This document shows, piece by piece, positions 1 through 6,636 of a stretch of 10,289 bases of DNA (position 1 is its first letter; every line of letters begins with the position of its first letter). The stretch comes from an uncultured Candidatus Saccharibacteria bacterium (lineage in GTDB: Bacteria; Patescibacteriota; Saccharimonadia; Saccharimonadales; Saccharimonadaceae). The notes beneath the pieces are model-generated. The model saw nothing but the letters and a program-made list of their open reading frames with translations, had not been told where the DNA came from and did not search any database. Where the stretch lies: contig CANEKB010000031.1 in NCBI GenBank assembly GCA_947427985.1, forward strand, positions 1-10,289, in the 5' to 3' direction. The position numbers and the translations under genes were made by a program.

Positions 1-170
1 CAAGCGTGCCGGGTAACGATAAACCGACTACTCCGGATACAGGTACTCTAGACGCGACGGATGTGAGCGCGTTGGATATGACTTTGTTGGTGACGATTGC
101 TGCTGGTAGCTTGGCGATGCTGGGCGGGGTGGCTTTGGTGGCGAAGTTGTATCTGTGCCATAAGTTCTAA
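1..170 (+). CDS. C-terminal end of a cell-wall-anchored surface protein (5' end outside window)
   Basis: The frame is open from the window edge (first full codon at position 3) and ends at TAA 168-170, giving 55 visible residues. It starts with a Pro/Thr-rich linker containing TPDTG (LPXTG-like). A short acidic spacer and one hydrophobic segment of about 22 residues (starting around MTLLVTIAAG) follow, and the protein ends in a short Lys/His-containing tail (LCHKF). Linker, sortase-like motif, membrane helix and basic tail in this order is the usual wall or membrane anchor of Gram-positive and Saccharibacteria surface proteins. The motif has P-D-T-G but not the leading Leu of canonical LPXTG, so sortase processing is inferred. 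The ligand-binding part lies upstream of the window and the function cannot be given. A hairpin terminator follows. Confidence 0.75.
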   Translation, partial: SVPGNDKPTTPDTGTLDATDVSALDMTLLVTIAAGSLAMLGGVALVAKLYLCHKF

Positions 171-184
171 ATTAGAGAATTAAT

Positions 185-219
185 AGCCCCGAGGTGTTGC
201 CCCGGGGCTTTAGGTTTTT
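185..219 (+). terminator. Rho-independent-type terminator after the surface-protein gene
   Basis: A 10-bp GC-rich stem pairs 185-194 (AGCCCCGAGG) with 200-209 (CCCCGGGGCT) with one A-C mismatch, around a 5-base TGTTG loop. A T-rich stretch follows, with TTTTT at 215-219. It lies 15 bases after the stop at 170 and separates that gene from the rpoD promoter. Confidence 0.8.
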
Positions 220-243
220 CTGCGGGTTTGTGTCGGAAAAGCC

Positions 244-280
244 TTGATTTATATCGACGTGTAGAGTATGATATTATTCA
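244..280 (+). promoter_or_regulatory. Promoter of rpoD, predicted near-leaderless
   Basis: A TTGATT -35 box at 244-249 and a TATGAT -10 box at 267-272 are separated by exactly 17 bases. The rpoD ATG begins 8 bases after the -10 box. The usual start point would be about base 279, leaving a leader of about 2 bases and no room for a Shine-Dalgarno site. It is the only promoter in the window with a clear -35 box. Confidence 0.7.
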
Positions 281-1249
281 ATGGATAATGATGAAGAAAT
301 CTTGAACGGGGGCGGATTGTTTGACCCGGGGGAGCCGGGTGCGGACGATTTAGCTTCGGAGGATGAGCTCTCGGATGAGGAGCTTGCGATTACGGCGGAC
401 AACGTCGATGCTTTTGCAGACGATTCGGTTCGGATGTATTTGCGTGAGATTGGTAAGATTCCGTTGCTCAGCCAAGAAGAAGAGCTTGAGCTAGCGAACC
501 GTGCGATGGCGGGGGATAAAAAGGCGAAGGATAAGCTGGCTGAGGCGAATATGCGGTTGGTAGTCTCGATTGCAAAGCGGTACGGTGGACGCGGGCTGGA
601 TTTTTTGGATTTGATTCAAGAGGGAAATACAGGGCTCTTGCGTGCAGTGGAGAAGTTTGATCCGGGCAAAGGTTTTAAGTTTTCAACGTATGCGACATGG
701 TGGATTCGTCAGGCGATTACGCGAGCAATTGCCGATCAAGCTCGAACAATTCGTATTCCGGTGCACATGGTGGAAACAATCAATAAAGTGCTTAGAACAA
801 CGCGGCGTCTGACGCAGGATTTGAATCGTGAGCCGACCAACCAAGAGATTGCGGAAGCGATGGGAATGGAAGTCGACAAGATTGAATATGTAATGCGAAT
901 TAAGCAAGATATCGCTTCGCTGGATGCAAGTGTGGGGCGCGATGGTGACGACGAAGAGTCGGTGCTGGGTGACTTCGTGGAGGATTCAGAGCGCGACTCA
1001 CCAGAAGATGCGACGGCGAATCAAATCCTAAAAGAGCAGATTGCAGAGATTTTGACGACTTTGAGCGAGCGCGAGCAGAAGATTATCCGGCTACGCTTTG
1101 GAATTGGCGGGGGTAGGCCGCATACATTGGAAGAGGTGGGGAATGAGTTTTCGGTGACGCGAGAGAGGATTCGCCAGATTGAGGCGAAAGCGCTTTCGAA
1201 ATTGCGTAAACATAAGCAGACGAAGAAACTGCACGGCTATTTGAGATAG
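281..1249 (+). CDS. rpoD: RNA polymerase primary sigma factor (sigma-70/RpoD)
   Basis: This is a 322-residue sigma-70 factor that directs core RNA polymerase to housekeeping promoters. An acidic N-terminus (1-47) replaces the long region 1.1 of larger RpoD proteins. Region 1.2 starts near DSVRMYLREIGKIPLL (48-63). Region 2 runs from about 85 to 155, with ANMRLVVSIAKRY, the LIQEGNTGLLRAVEKFD core-binding stretch, and the -10-recognition helix YATWWIRQAITRAI (137-150). The region 3 signature IPVHMVETINK is at 159-169. Region 4.2 has the -35-binding helix-turn-helix TLEEVGNEFSVTRERIRQIE (282-301). All regions of a group 1 sigma are present and the length suits a small genome. The start at 281 is supported by the promoter just upstream. 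A T4SS-pilin-like gene begins 6 bases after the stop, so the two are probably co-transcribed. Confidence 0.96.
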   Translation: MDNDEEILNGGGLFDPGEPGADDLASEDELSDEELAITADNVDAFADDSVRMYLREIGKIPLLSQEEELELANRAMAGDKKAKDKLAEANMRLVVSIAKRYGGRGLDFLDLIQEGNTGLLRAVEKFDPGKGFKFSTYATWWIRQAITRAIADQARTIRIPVHMVETINKVLRTTRRLTQDLNREPTNQEIAEAMGMEVDKIEYVMRIKQDIASLDASVGRDGDDEESVLGDFVEDSERDSPEDATANQILKEQIAEILTTLSEREQKIIRLRFGIGGGRPHTLEEVGNEFSVTRERIRQIEAKALSKLRKHKQTKKLHGYLR

Positions 1250-1255
1250 GAGACG

Positions 1256-1645
1256 ATGATGTTTGGATTAGGCATGATAGCATGGCGGGTGATGGCAGAA
1301 GTGAGTACGAGCATTTTGCCAGGGGATATGTGCATCAAAGAACTGTTGTTTTTGATTCTAAAGATCTTGGTCTACGGTCTAGGTGCAGCGGCGACGGTGG
1401 GTGTAGTGATTGCGGGGATTCAGTATATGACGGCGCGTGATAACGAATCGCAGGTGTCGGCCGCAAAGACTAGGTTGCTTAATATCGTGATTGGTTTAGT
1501 GGCTTGGGCGGTAATGTGGACAGTGATGAACTGGCTGATTCCAGGCGGAATGACGCTGGATATGAATCAAGGCCATGATGCGTTGTGTGCTGATAGTGGG
1601 GCTATGGTGGAAGGCGAAGGTGCGTCGTCTATTTGTCGTCTATAA
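1256..1645 (+). CDS. T4SS-pilin-like (VirB2/TrbC type) small membrane protein
   Basis: This 129-residue protein has three hydrophobic parts. The N-terminus resembles a signal sequence (about 1-14, possible cleavage after RVMA). A membrane helix at about 30-56 ends in VVIAGIQYMTA, and a second at about 74-95 starts LLNIVIGLVAWAVMW. The connecting loop RDNESQVSAAKTR (61-73) together with GIQYMTA and the following IGL matches the pattern of the T4SS-pilin family that is abundant in Patescibacteria (recognised from memory of the family, not by search). Such proteins are proposed subunits of type IV secretion or competence-like machines at the membrane. Three cysteines (26, 111, 127) could form disulfides outside the membrane. 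AGGAG at 1248-1252, overlapping the rpoD stop, serves as ribosome site. The second ATG (1259) has the better 6-base spacing, so the protein may be one residue shorter. The 3' end overlaps the next gene by 26 bases. Confidence 0.7.
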   Translation: MMFGLGMIAWRVMAEVSTSILPGDMCIKELLFLILKILVYGLGAAATVGVVIAGIQYMTARDNESQVSAAKTRLLNIVIGLVAWAVMWTVMNWLIPGGMTLDMNQGHDALCADSGAMVEGEGASSICRL

Positions 1646-2534
1646 TACTACTTCGTCGCATGCGGCGACAGTAAAAAGTAAGGTGCTAGAGCCGCTACGT
1701 GGTCTGAAGGGCTGGATGGTGGGAAAATTTGAGGTAAAAGCGCCGACTGTTGATGAGAACGCAGAAGAGCTGGCAAAGTTGCTGGGCGACGGGGATTTGG
1801 TGATTTCTGCGGGGGGAGATGGCACGGCGGCGATTGCGACGAATGGCGTAATGTTGTCGGGTAAAGATGTGACGCTTGGTGTACTTGGATTCGGGAATTT
1901 TAACGATATGGCGCGGATGCTGGGGGAGAAGGACGTCATGGAGATCGTGCAGAAGTTTGAGGCGGGGGAAGTAAGCGAAATTTATCCGCTAGAAGTGTTA
2001 ATTGACGGAAAACATTGGCGTTACGTGCCGTGCTATGTGACGTTTGGACTGTTCGCAGAGTCGACGGAGGTGTTTGATGAGGCGAAAGTGCGAAAGAAGT
2101 TGCGGTCAGGCAAGAAAACGCCAATTTTTTCGTGGTGGACGTTGGCGAAATGGTATTTTAGAAATCGAAAGAGCCGGACTTTTCTACCGGAGTTTCGGCT
2201 AAATGGGGAGAAAATGCCAGCAACGGTGACGGATTATGTTGCGGTGAATGGGACGAGCATGGCGGGGGTGATGCGCGGGGGAGATTGGTATTTGAGTGCA
2301 AAGGAGTTTGGGCGAGCAACAGGGAAACTGAGGAGTTTCTGGCGATTGTTTAAACTGATGGCGCGGAGTATTCTTAGGCAGATTCCGGTAATGGTAGTGG
2401 AGAGGGATGTTTTAGAGTTTGATAAGCCGGGGGAGTTCGAAGTGCAAGCAGAGGGGGAATATCAGCGACTCGTGGGAGTGAAAAAAATCGAGGTGAAGAA
2501 AGCGGGGCGGAGCATGAAGGTAGTAAAGGCGTAA
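1620..2534 (+). CDS. Diacylglycerol kinase-family lipid kinase (DagK/YegS-like catalytic domain)
   Basis: A GTG start at 1620 gives 304 residues. It is preferred because GGAAGG at 1609-1614 lies 5 bases upstream and the protein then begins directly with the first beta strand (RRLFVVYNTTSS). An ATG at 1575 would add 15 residues encoded inside the pilin gene. The catalytic signature GDLVISAGGDGT (about 58-69) has the GGDGT nucleotide-binding loop, and LGFGNFNDMAR (about 89-99) corresponds to the family's LGTGNDFAR-like motif. The rest fits the C-terminal beta-sandwich of DAGK_cat proteins. Members phosphorylate diacylglycerol or related lipids (sphingoid bases, undecaprenol-type or polar lipids) with ATP at the membrane. 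The substrate cannot be read from the sequence, and some CPR homologues have unknown roles. The gene overlaps the pilin gene upstream, and its TAA shares a base with the next ATG (TAATG), which suggests translational coupling. Confidence 0.8.
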   Translation: MRRLFVVYNTTSSHAATVKSKVLEPLRGLKGWMVGKFEVKAPTVDENAEELAKLLGDGDLVISAGGDGTAAIATNGVMLSGKDVTLGVLGFGNFNDMARMLGEKDVMEIVQKFEAGEVSEIYPLEVLIDGKHWRYVPCYVTFGLFAESTEVFDEAKVRKKLRSGKKTPIFSWWTLAKWYFRNRKSRTFLPEFRLNGEKMPATVTDYVAVNGTSMAGVMRGGDWYLSAKEFGRATGKLRSFWRLFKLMARSILRQIPVMVVERDVLEFDKPGEFEVQAEGEYQRLVGVKKIEVKKAGRSMKVVKA

Positions 2535-3166
2535 TGGATAAGAATGGCGCGATGCTGGGGATATTAGAGCAGCTGCAGGCGGGTTTCGTGAGCGGGACAT
2601 CTGAGAAATGGCGAGTGGAGCTAGAGGAATATCCACTGACTTTGAAGCGGATTTTGGCAGATTGGATAGCGGGAGCAACGAAAGGGAAAAGGTTTGTGCG
2701 CGTGACGGGGCAGTCGGGCTCTGGTAAGACGACGCAACTGGTGCCAGCGGTGGAAGCGTGGTACGAGAAGATGGGAGCGAAGCCGATCTTGGTAACCGCG
2801 AGCAAAGTTGCAGAGTATCATCCGCATCGGAAGGAAATCGTGCAAGAGTGTGGTGAAGAAGGTCTAAGGCGGGAAACAGACGGCTTCGCTGCGGCGATGA
2901 TGTTCTTGGTGCTTAGAGCACTGCTAACAGAAGGATATGATATTATTCTGGATTTGGCTTTAGTAGAGCCGAAGTTGGAGCAGATTTTGATCGGTTGGTT
3001 GAAGGAATATGATTATGATTTCTGGATGACAATGATGGCGGTACCGCCGAAGCTAAGCCAAAAATGGCTAGAAGGGCGAAGCTGGCGACATTCGGAGATG
3101 ACGGAAGAGAGATTTCTAGCGGCGACTGGAGGGGCGCTAGGGCTCTATACGGAGATCTGTCCATAG
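2534..3166 (+). CDS. Zeta-toxin-like P-loop kinase, N-terminal part (ended by an in-frame TAG)
   Basis: This frame gives 210 residues. A Walker A loop GQSGSGKTT is at 59-67. It is followed by LVTASKVAEYHPHRKEIVQE (86-105), which resembles the D/E..R..HP stretch after the P-loop in zeta-toxin proteins. ETDGFAAAMMFLVLRALLTEGYDIILD (114-140) resembles the family's helix plus GYnvIlEgTl segment. Zeta-family enzymes phosphorylate UDP-N-acetylglucosamine or other small molecules. Many chromosomal relatives are not proven toxins, and no antitoxin gene is visible here. The start overlaps the upstream TAA (TAATG), with AAAGG at 2525-2529 as a possible ribosome site. Translation stops at TAG 3164-3166, but the same frame continues with an ATG directly after it, and the downstream 57 codons look like the missing C-terminus. 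The gene is therefore either split, read through, or decaying. Confidence 0.65.
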   Translation: MDKNGAMLGILEQLQAGFVSGTSEKWRVELEEYPLTLKRILADWIAGATKGKRFVRVTGQSGSGKTTQLVPAVEAWYEKMGAKPILVTASKVAEYHPHRKEIVQECGEEGLRRETDGFAAAMMFLVLRALLTEGYDIILDLALVEPKLEQILIGWLKEYDYDFWMTMMAVPPKLSQKWLEGRSWRHSEMTEERFLAATGGALGLYTEICP

Positions 3167-3340
3167 ATGCGAATGGTGATGTGGTCGGCATGGGGAACGG
3201 AGCCGATCTATGATGGAAATATGGGCGGGGCGATGGAAGTTTGGCAAGAGACTATTAATAGCAACGAGGCGCTAGAAGGTCCGAGCGTGGAAGAGTTGGT
3301 GCGCAAGAAAATAGAGTATTTTCGGAAGAAGATTAACTAA
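3167..3340 (+). CDS. C-terminal continuation of the zeta-like kinase, in frame after the TAG
   Basis: This 57-codon frame begins with ATG immediately after the TAG of 2534-3166 and is in the same phase. It encodes a segment containing MVMWSAWGTEPIYDGN, an alpha-helical stretch and a Lys-rich end (RKKIN), and stops at TAA 3338-3340. Read across the TAG, the sequence joins smoothly (GLYTEICP, stop, MRMVMWSAWG), as expected for one 268-codon protein. It is unlikely to be an independent gene: the only SD-like GGAG (3151-3154) is 12 bases from the ATG and the peptide begins inside a predicted strand. The alternatives are coupled re-initiation yielding a two-chain enzyme, TAG readthrough, or a pseudogene. 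Its TAA overlaps the TAG of the convergent gene on the other strand (3337-3339). Confidence 0.55.
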   Translation: MRMVMWSAWGTEPIYDGNMGGAMEVWQETINSNEALEGPSVEELVRKKIEYFRKKIN

Positions 3341-3906
3341 AAGCCAATCTCAGAGAGGATGGCTTTGAGGTGGGTGTAAAGGTCGTTGAGTGAACCATCG
3401 TTTAGGATATAATAATCGGCCATGGCGATCGGGGCGCCTTTTTGGAGACGTTCAATTTCGCTGAGGTCGCGGTCGCGAATTTCGGCGGCAGAGAAGGGGC
3501 GCTCAGGGCGGTGAGCGAGGCGCTCATAGCGGAGACTCTTAGGAATAACGACGGCGATAGAGGTGAGCATGCCAGGGAATTCGTGTTTAAAAAGTTTGTA
3601 CTCGGCCCAAGAATAGAGCCCGTCGAGAACAATGCGTCTTTGGCCGGCAGAGATGAGATCTTTGGCTTCAGTAACGGCCTGGCGGCCAACCCAATCGTCG
3701 CCTTCAGTATTGCGGATCATCTCGCGGAACTCGCCCTGGGTCTCGGGAGTGATCTCGATGCCGCGTTTTTCCATTTCTTTATAAATCATGCCACCAAAGT
3801 AGATTTTAGGGACGCCGCGTTTCGTGAGATAGTCGACAACGGAGGATTTACCGCTGCCGCTCATGCCAAGGATGGCAAGAAGTTTAATGTCTTTGTTGTT
3901 TTGCAT
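3337..3906 (-). CDS. Dephospho-CoA-kinase-like P-loop nucleotide kinase (AAA_17/UPF0200-like)
   Basis: The ATG at 3906 gives 189 residues. It is chosen because a TGCTATAAT promoter sits 10 bases upstream, whereas the longer open frame (to 3981) would overlap polA and its promoter. The Walker A motif GMSGSGKSS is at 14-22, with a substrate-side YFGGMIYKEMEKRG (36-49). A lid region RLAHRPERPFSAAEIRDRD (129-147) leads to an ADYYILNDGSLNDLY segment (163-177), the usual LEkADyvI-N-Gsl ending of dephospho-CoA kinases and their archaeal UPF0200 relatives. If it is a dephospho-CoA kinase it would add the 3' phosphate in the last step of CoA synthesis. A related (deoxy)nucleoside or uncharacterised kinase role is equally possible. 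It converges on the zeta-like gene with overlapping stop codons and diverges from polA. Confidence 0.72.
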   Translation of the reverse strand: MQNNKDIKLLAILGMSGSGKSSVVDYLTKRGVPKIYFGGMIYKEMEKRGIEITPETQGEFREMIRNTEGDDWVGRQAVTEAKDLISAGQRRIVLDGLYSWAEYKLFKHEFPGMLTSIAVVIPKSLRYERLAHRPERPFSAAEIRDRDLSEIERLQKGAPIAMADYYILNDGSLNDLYTHLKAILSEIGF

Positions 3907-3916
3907 ATCTGGAACG

Positions 3917-3925
3917 ATTATAGCA
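3917..3925 (-). promoter_or_regulatory. Extended -10 promoter of the dephospho-CoA-kinase-like gene
   Basis: Reading leftward, the bases are TGCTATAAT (TATAAT at 3922-3917). The start codon at 3906 is 10 bases further on, so the predicted mRNA leader is about 4 bases. No clear -35 box is seen, and the TG extension probably substitutes for it. Confidence 0.65.
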
Positions 3926-3944
3926 TATTTCGGAGATAGAGGTA

Positions 3945-3961
3945 TGCTATAATAAAAAGAT
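3945..3961 (+). promoter_or_regulatory. Extended -10 promoter of polA, predicted near-leaderless
   Basis: TGCTATAAT occupies 3945-3953, followed by 8 bases (AAAAAGAT) and the polA ATG at 3962. The expected start point is about 3960, so the leader is about 2 bases and there is no Shine-Dalgarno site. It lies 19 bases from the oppositely oriented TGCTATAAT of the neighbouring gene, so the two promoters probably compete for polymerase. Confidence 0.7.
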
Positions 3962-6451
3962 ATGAAGCGGCTAGTGATCATCGATGGAAAATCAGTATTT
4001 TATCGAGGGTATTATGCAATGGGGGCCTTGTCGTTGAGCGATGGGACGCCGACTGGAGGAGTGTATGGCTTTGCGGCGATTGCGATGGAAATTGTACGGC
4101 AGTTACAACCGACAAAAGTAGTCGTAGCTTGGGATTCAAGGACTTCAACGGCAAAGCGGAAAGAGGTCTATAAAGATTACAAAGCCGGGCGGATAAAGCC
4201 GGGTGAGGATTTTTATGTGCAGATTCCTTTGCTTGAGGAGCTAGTGCGGGCGTTGGGTTGGGGGTTCGTCGAGTGTGACCAGTATGAGGCGGACGACATT
4301 ATCGGAACGCTAGCCTTGCAAGCGGATAAAGAAGGTGATTGGGAAACCTTTATCGTATCTTCAGACCTTGATATGTTACAGATTGTGGACGATAACACGC
4401 GGATGTACCGGATTTTGAAGGGGTTTTCGCAACTGGAAGAGCTGGATGTGGCGGCAGTGGAAGAAAAATATGGGATTAAAAAGGCTCAATTTTTGGATTT
4501 GAAGTCGCTAAAGGGAGATGCTTCGGATAATATTCCGGGGGTGCCAGGAGTAGGAGAGAAGACGGCGGTAAAGTTGCTAGTGGAATACGGTAGCATGGAG
4601 GGGGTTTATAAGAATTTAGATAAGATTACTGGGGCGGTGCATAAAAAGCTTGAGGCGGGAGAAGCGAGCGCACGGATGTCGTATCAGCTGGCGAAAATCA
4701 TGACTGACGTGCCGGTAGAGTTAGATGATATGCCGGATTTGGAAGTTGATAAGGATAAAATTGTGGCAGCGCTGAAAAAGCTAGAATTTCGGTCGCTGAT
4801 TGGGAAATTCTTGCGGGCGCAGGAAGGAGTCGTAGAAAATGCCTCTGAGGACGCACAGGAGGCTGATAGTGGGCTAGAAACCGCTGATAGCTATGGTGAT
4901 GCGGTTTTTGAAAAAGGCCCCGCAGAAAGTACGAAAAGGGGCCATTTGGAGACTCGTAGGAGTACAAAAAAGGCGAAGGCGGCAAAGATGGGGGTTTATG
5001 GTCAACAGACCTTAGAGATACCGCAATACCTTACAGATGGTACCCTAATATCTTGGGATGTGAAGAACTTGATGCATAAGAATGCTCAGGTGGCAGAAAA
5101 AGTGCTTAGCGGCGGGAAATTTTGGGATCTCGGACAAGGTCGTTTTCTGTTAAATCCGCTGGAGCGAGAGGTTGAATACGGAGCAGAAGAAGCGGAATAC
5201 GAGCGTCAGAAGCAAGAATTTGAACAATATCCGGCGCTGTATAAAATATTTACTCAGTTTGACCAACCTCTGATTCCGGTGCTTTTCCAGATGGAAGAGC
5301 GAGGAATGTTGATCGACCGAGCATATTTTGAAGAATTGAAACGAGAGTTTACAGCGGAGGTGCGAGGAATTGAACAAAAAATTTGGTCAATCGCGGGCAA
5401 AGAGTTTAATTTGAATTCGCCGGTGCAGCTTTCGGAAGTGCTGTTTACACAGTTAGGTTTATCAACAAAAGGGATAAAAAAGACGGCACGGGGCTATTCG
5501 ACAGGGGTGAAGGAGCTAGATAAACTTGAAGGTCAACATGAAATCGTGGGGATGGTAAAAGAGTATCGTGAGGCGGCGAAGCTACTTTCGACCTATATTG
5601 CGCCTTTGCCAGAACTAGCTGACAAAGAGGGGCGAGTGCATACGACCTTTAATCAGAATGTGACGGCGACGGGACGGCTATCTTCTACAAATCCAAATTT
5701 GCAAAATATCCCGGTACGGACAGAGGTAGGGCGGCGGATTCGGACGGGATTTATCGCGGCACCAGGGAAAGTTTTGGTAAGTGCGGATTATTCGCAGTTT
5801 GAACTACGCCTTGCGGCGGCACTGGCGGGGGACAAAAATTTGGTGGATGACTTCAATAACGGGGTAGATATTCACGCAAAGACGGCAAGTGAGGCTTTCA
5901 ATGTACCGATTGAAGAAGTAACAAAGGCGCAGCGGCGAGCGGCGAAGGTTGTGAACTTTGGGATCCTGTATGGTATGAGCGTGCGAGGACTTTCGCAGGC
6001 GGCGGATATGGATTATGCCGAGGCGAAGAATTTCATTGATAATTATTTTGAGCTGAGACGACCGATTAAAGATTATCTCGGGAATGTGCTAGAAAAAGCA
6101 CGCCATGTTGGCTATGTCGAGACGTTGTTTGGGCGGAGGCGGCCGACGCCGGATGTGCTGTCGAGCAATTTTATTGTACGAACAGGGGCAGAACGGGCGG
6201 CGCAAAATATGCCAATTCAGGGGACGGAAGCGGACCTGATGAAGCGGGCGATGATTCGGGTAAGTGAAGTGTTGCCGGAGGGGGCGAATATGACAATGCA
6301 GGTGCACGACTCGCTGATTGTTGAATGTGATGAAGGAATGGAAGCAGAAGTGGGGAATATTTTGAAGCGAGAAATGGAGAGTGTGGCGCCGGAGCTAAAT
6401 GTGAGATTGGTGGTAGATGTGACGGTAGGGAAGAATTGGGGAGAGTTGTAG
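3962..6451 (+). CDS. polA: DNA polymerase I (5'-3' exonuclease plus polymerase, proofreading domain vestigial)
   Basis: 829 residues. The 5'-3' exonuclease/flap domain covers about 1-288, with metal-binding clusters VIIDGK (5-10), WDSRTST (57-63), YEADDIIG (108-115), SSDLDML (133-139) and GDASDNIPGVPGVGEKT (185-201). A polar, Lys-rich linker (about 290-345) leads to a shrunken 3'-5' exonuclease region (about 346-425) where the catalytic DxE is not found, so proofreading is probably absent, as in Taq polymerase. The polymerase domain (about 430-829) has TGRLSSTNPNLQNIP (570-584), motif A DYSQFELR (609-616), O-helix motif B K663-F666-GILYG, and motif C QVHDSLIVE (780-788). Motif C carries Ser784 where E. 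coli and Taq have the Glu of HDE. Phe666 matches the ddNTP-discriminating position. The enzyme removes primers and fills gaps in replication and excision repair. The start is fixed by the adjacent promoter. A 27-bp perfect inverted repeat starts 3 bases after the stop. Confidence 0.96.
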   Translation: MKRLVIIDGKSVFYRGYYAMGALSLSDGTPTGGVYGFAAIAMEIVRQLQPTKVVVAWDSRTSTAKRKEVYKDYKAGRIKPGEDFYVQIPLLEELVRALGWGFVECDQYEADDIIGTLALQADKEGDWETFIVSSDLDMLQIVDDNTRMYRILKGFSQLEELDVAAVEEKYGIKKAQFLDLKSLKGDASDNIPGVPGVGEKTAVKLLVEYGSMEGVYKNLDKITGAVHKKLEAGEASARMSYQLAKIMTDVPVELDDMPDLEVDKDKIVAALKKLEFRSLIGKFLRAQEGVVENASEDAQEADSGLETADSYGDAVFEKGPAESTKRGHLETRRSTKKAKAAKMGVYGQQTLEIPQYLTDGTLISWDVKNLMHKNAQVAEKVLSGGKFWDLGQGRFLLNPLEREVEYGAEEAEYERQKQEFEQYPALYKIFTQFDQPLIPVLFQMEERGMLIDRAYFEELKREFTAEVRGIEQKIWSIAGKEFNLNSPVQLSEVLFTQLGLSTKGIKKTARGYSTGVKELDKLEGQHEIVGMVKEYREAAKLLSTYIAPLPELADKEGRVHTTFNQNVTATGRLSSTNPNLQNIPVRTEVGRRIRTGFIAAPGKVLVSADYSQFELRLAAALAGDKNLVDDFNNGVDIHAKTASEAFNVPIEEVTKAQRRAAKVVNFGILYGMSVRGLSQAADMDYAEAKNFIDNYFELRRPIKDYLGNVLEKARHVGYVETLFGRRRPTPDVLSSNFIVRTGAERAAQNMPIQGTEADLMKRAMIRVSEVLPEGANMTMQVHDSLIVECDEGMEAEVGNILKREMESVAPELNVRLVVDVTVGKNWGEL

Positions 6452-6453
6452 TC

Positions 6454-6585
6454 GGAGTTTAACTAACCGTTTAGTTATTATTTAAGGCCCTCCAGTAAGG
6501 TAAAATCAAGTACATGAAAGTTATTTTCTCCCGAGAAGACGATTCTTTTAGCCTTTCATAATAACTAAACGGTTAGTTAAACTCC
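6454..6585. repeat. Long inverted repeat after polA (28-bp perfect arms), attC-like layout
   Basis: The arm at 6454-6481 is perfectly complementary to 6558-6585. Pairing resumes after a 2-base mismatch for AAGGC/GCCTT (6484-6488 with 6551-6555). Each arm is itself a dyad: GTTTAAC, 5 bases TAACC, GTTTAGT at 6457-6475, and ACTAAAC, 5 bases GGTTA, GTTAAAC at 6564-6582. The outermost heptamers fit the integron attC ends (RYYYAAC and GTTRRRY), and the 126-bp span fits attC size. However, the arms pair fully, without the extrahelical bases and unpaired spacer of true attC hairpins. It could instead be a terminator (there is no T-tract), a regulator dyad or another recombination site. Confidence 0.6.
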
Positions 6586-6601
6586 TCTCCCTTCTTCACT
6601 A

Positions 6602-6636
6602 TCCCTTGATTACTCTATGGCTAGACAACGGAGGGA
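6602..6636 (-). repeat. 3' anchor repeat, copy R1
   Basis: Read leftward this encodes the end of the module (SLRCLAIE, stop) plus the 9 bases after it. Key segments are CTCCGTTGTCTAGCCATAG and AGTAATCAAGGGA. It is identical over 34 bp to R2 (7139-7172) and R3 (9827-9860). R4 (10244-10280) differs by a 2-base insertion. Outside the block, R1 continues TAGTGAAGAAG, whereas the others continue GGAGGATGAAGA-like. Confidence 0.9.

Noticed and set aside
1575..1619. ATG at 1575 as start of the lipid kinase
   Set aside because: It adds 15 residues unlike the family inside the pilin coding region; GTG at 1620 has a ribosome site 5 bases upstream and starts at the first strand of the domain.
3442..3939. 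165-codon open frame on the + strand
   Set aside because: It is antisense to the dephospho-CoA-kinase-like gene over its whole length, shows no recognisable motif and covers that gene's promoter.
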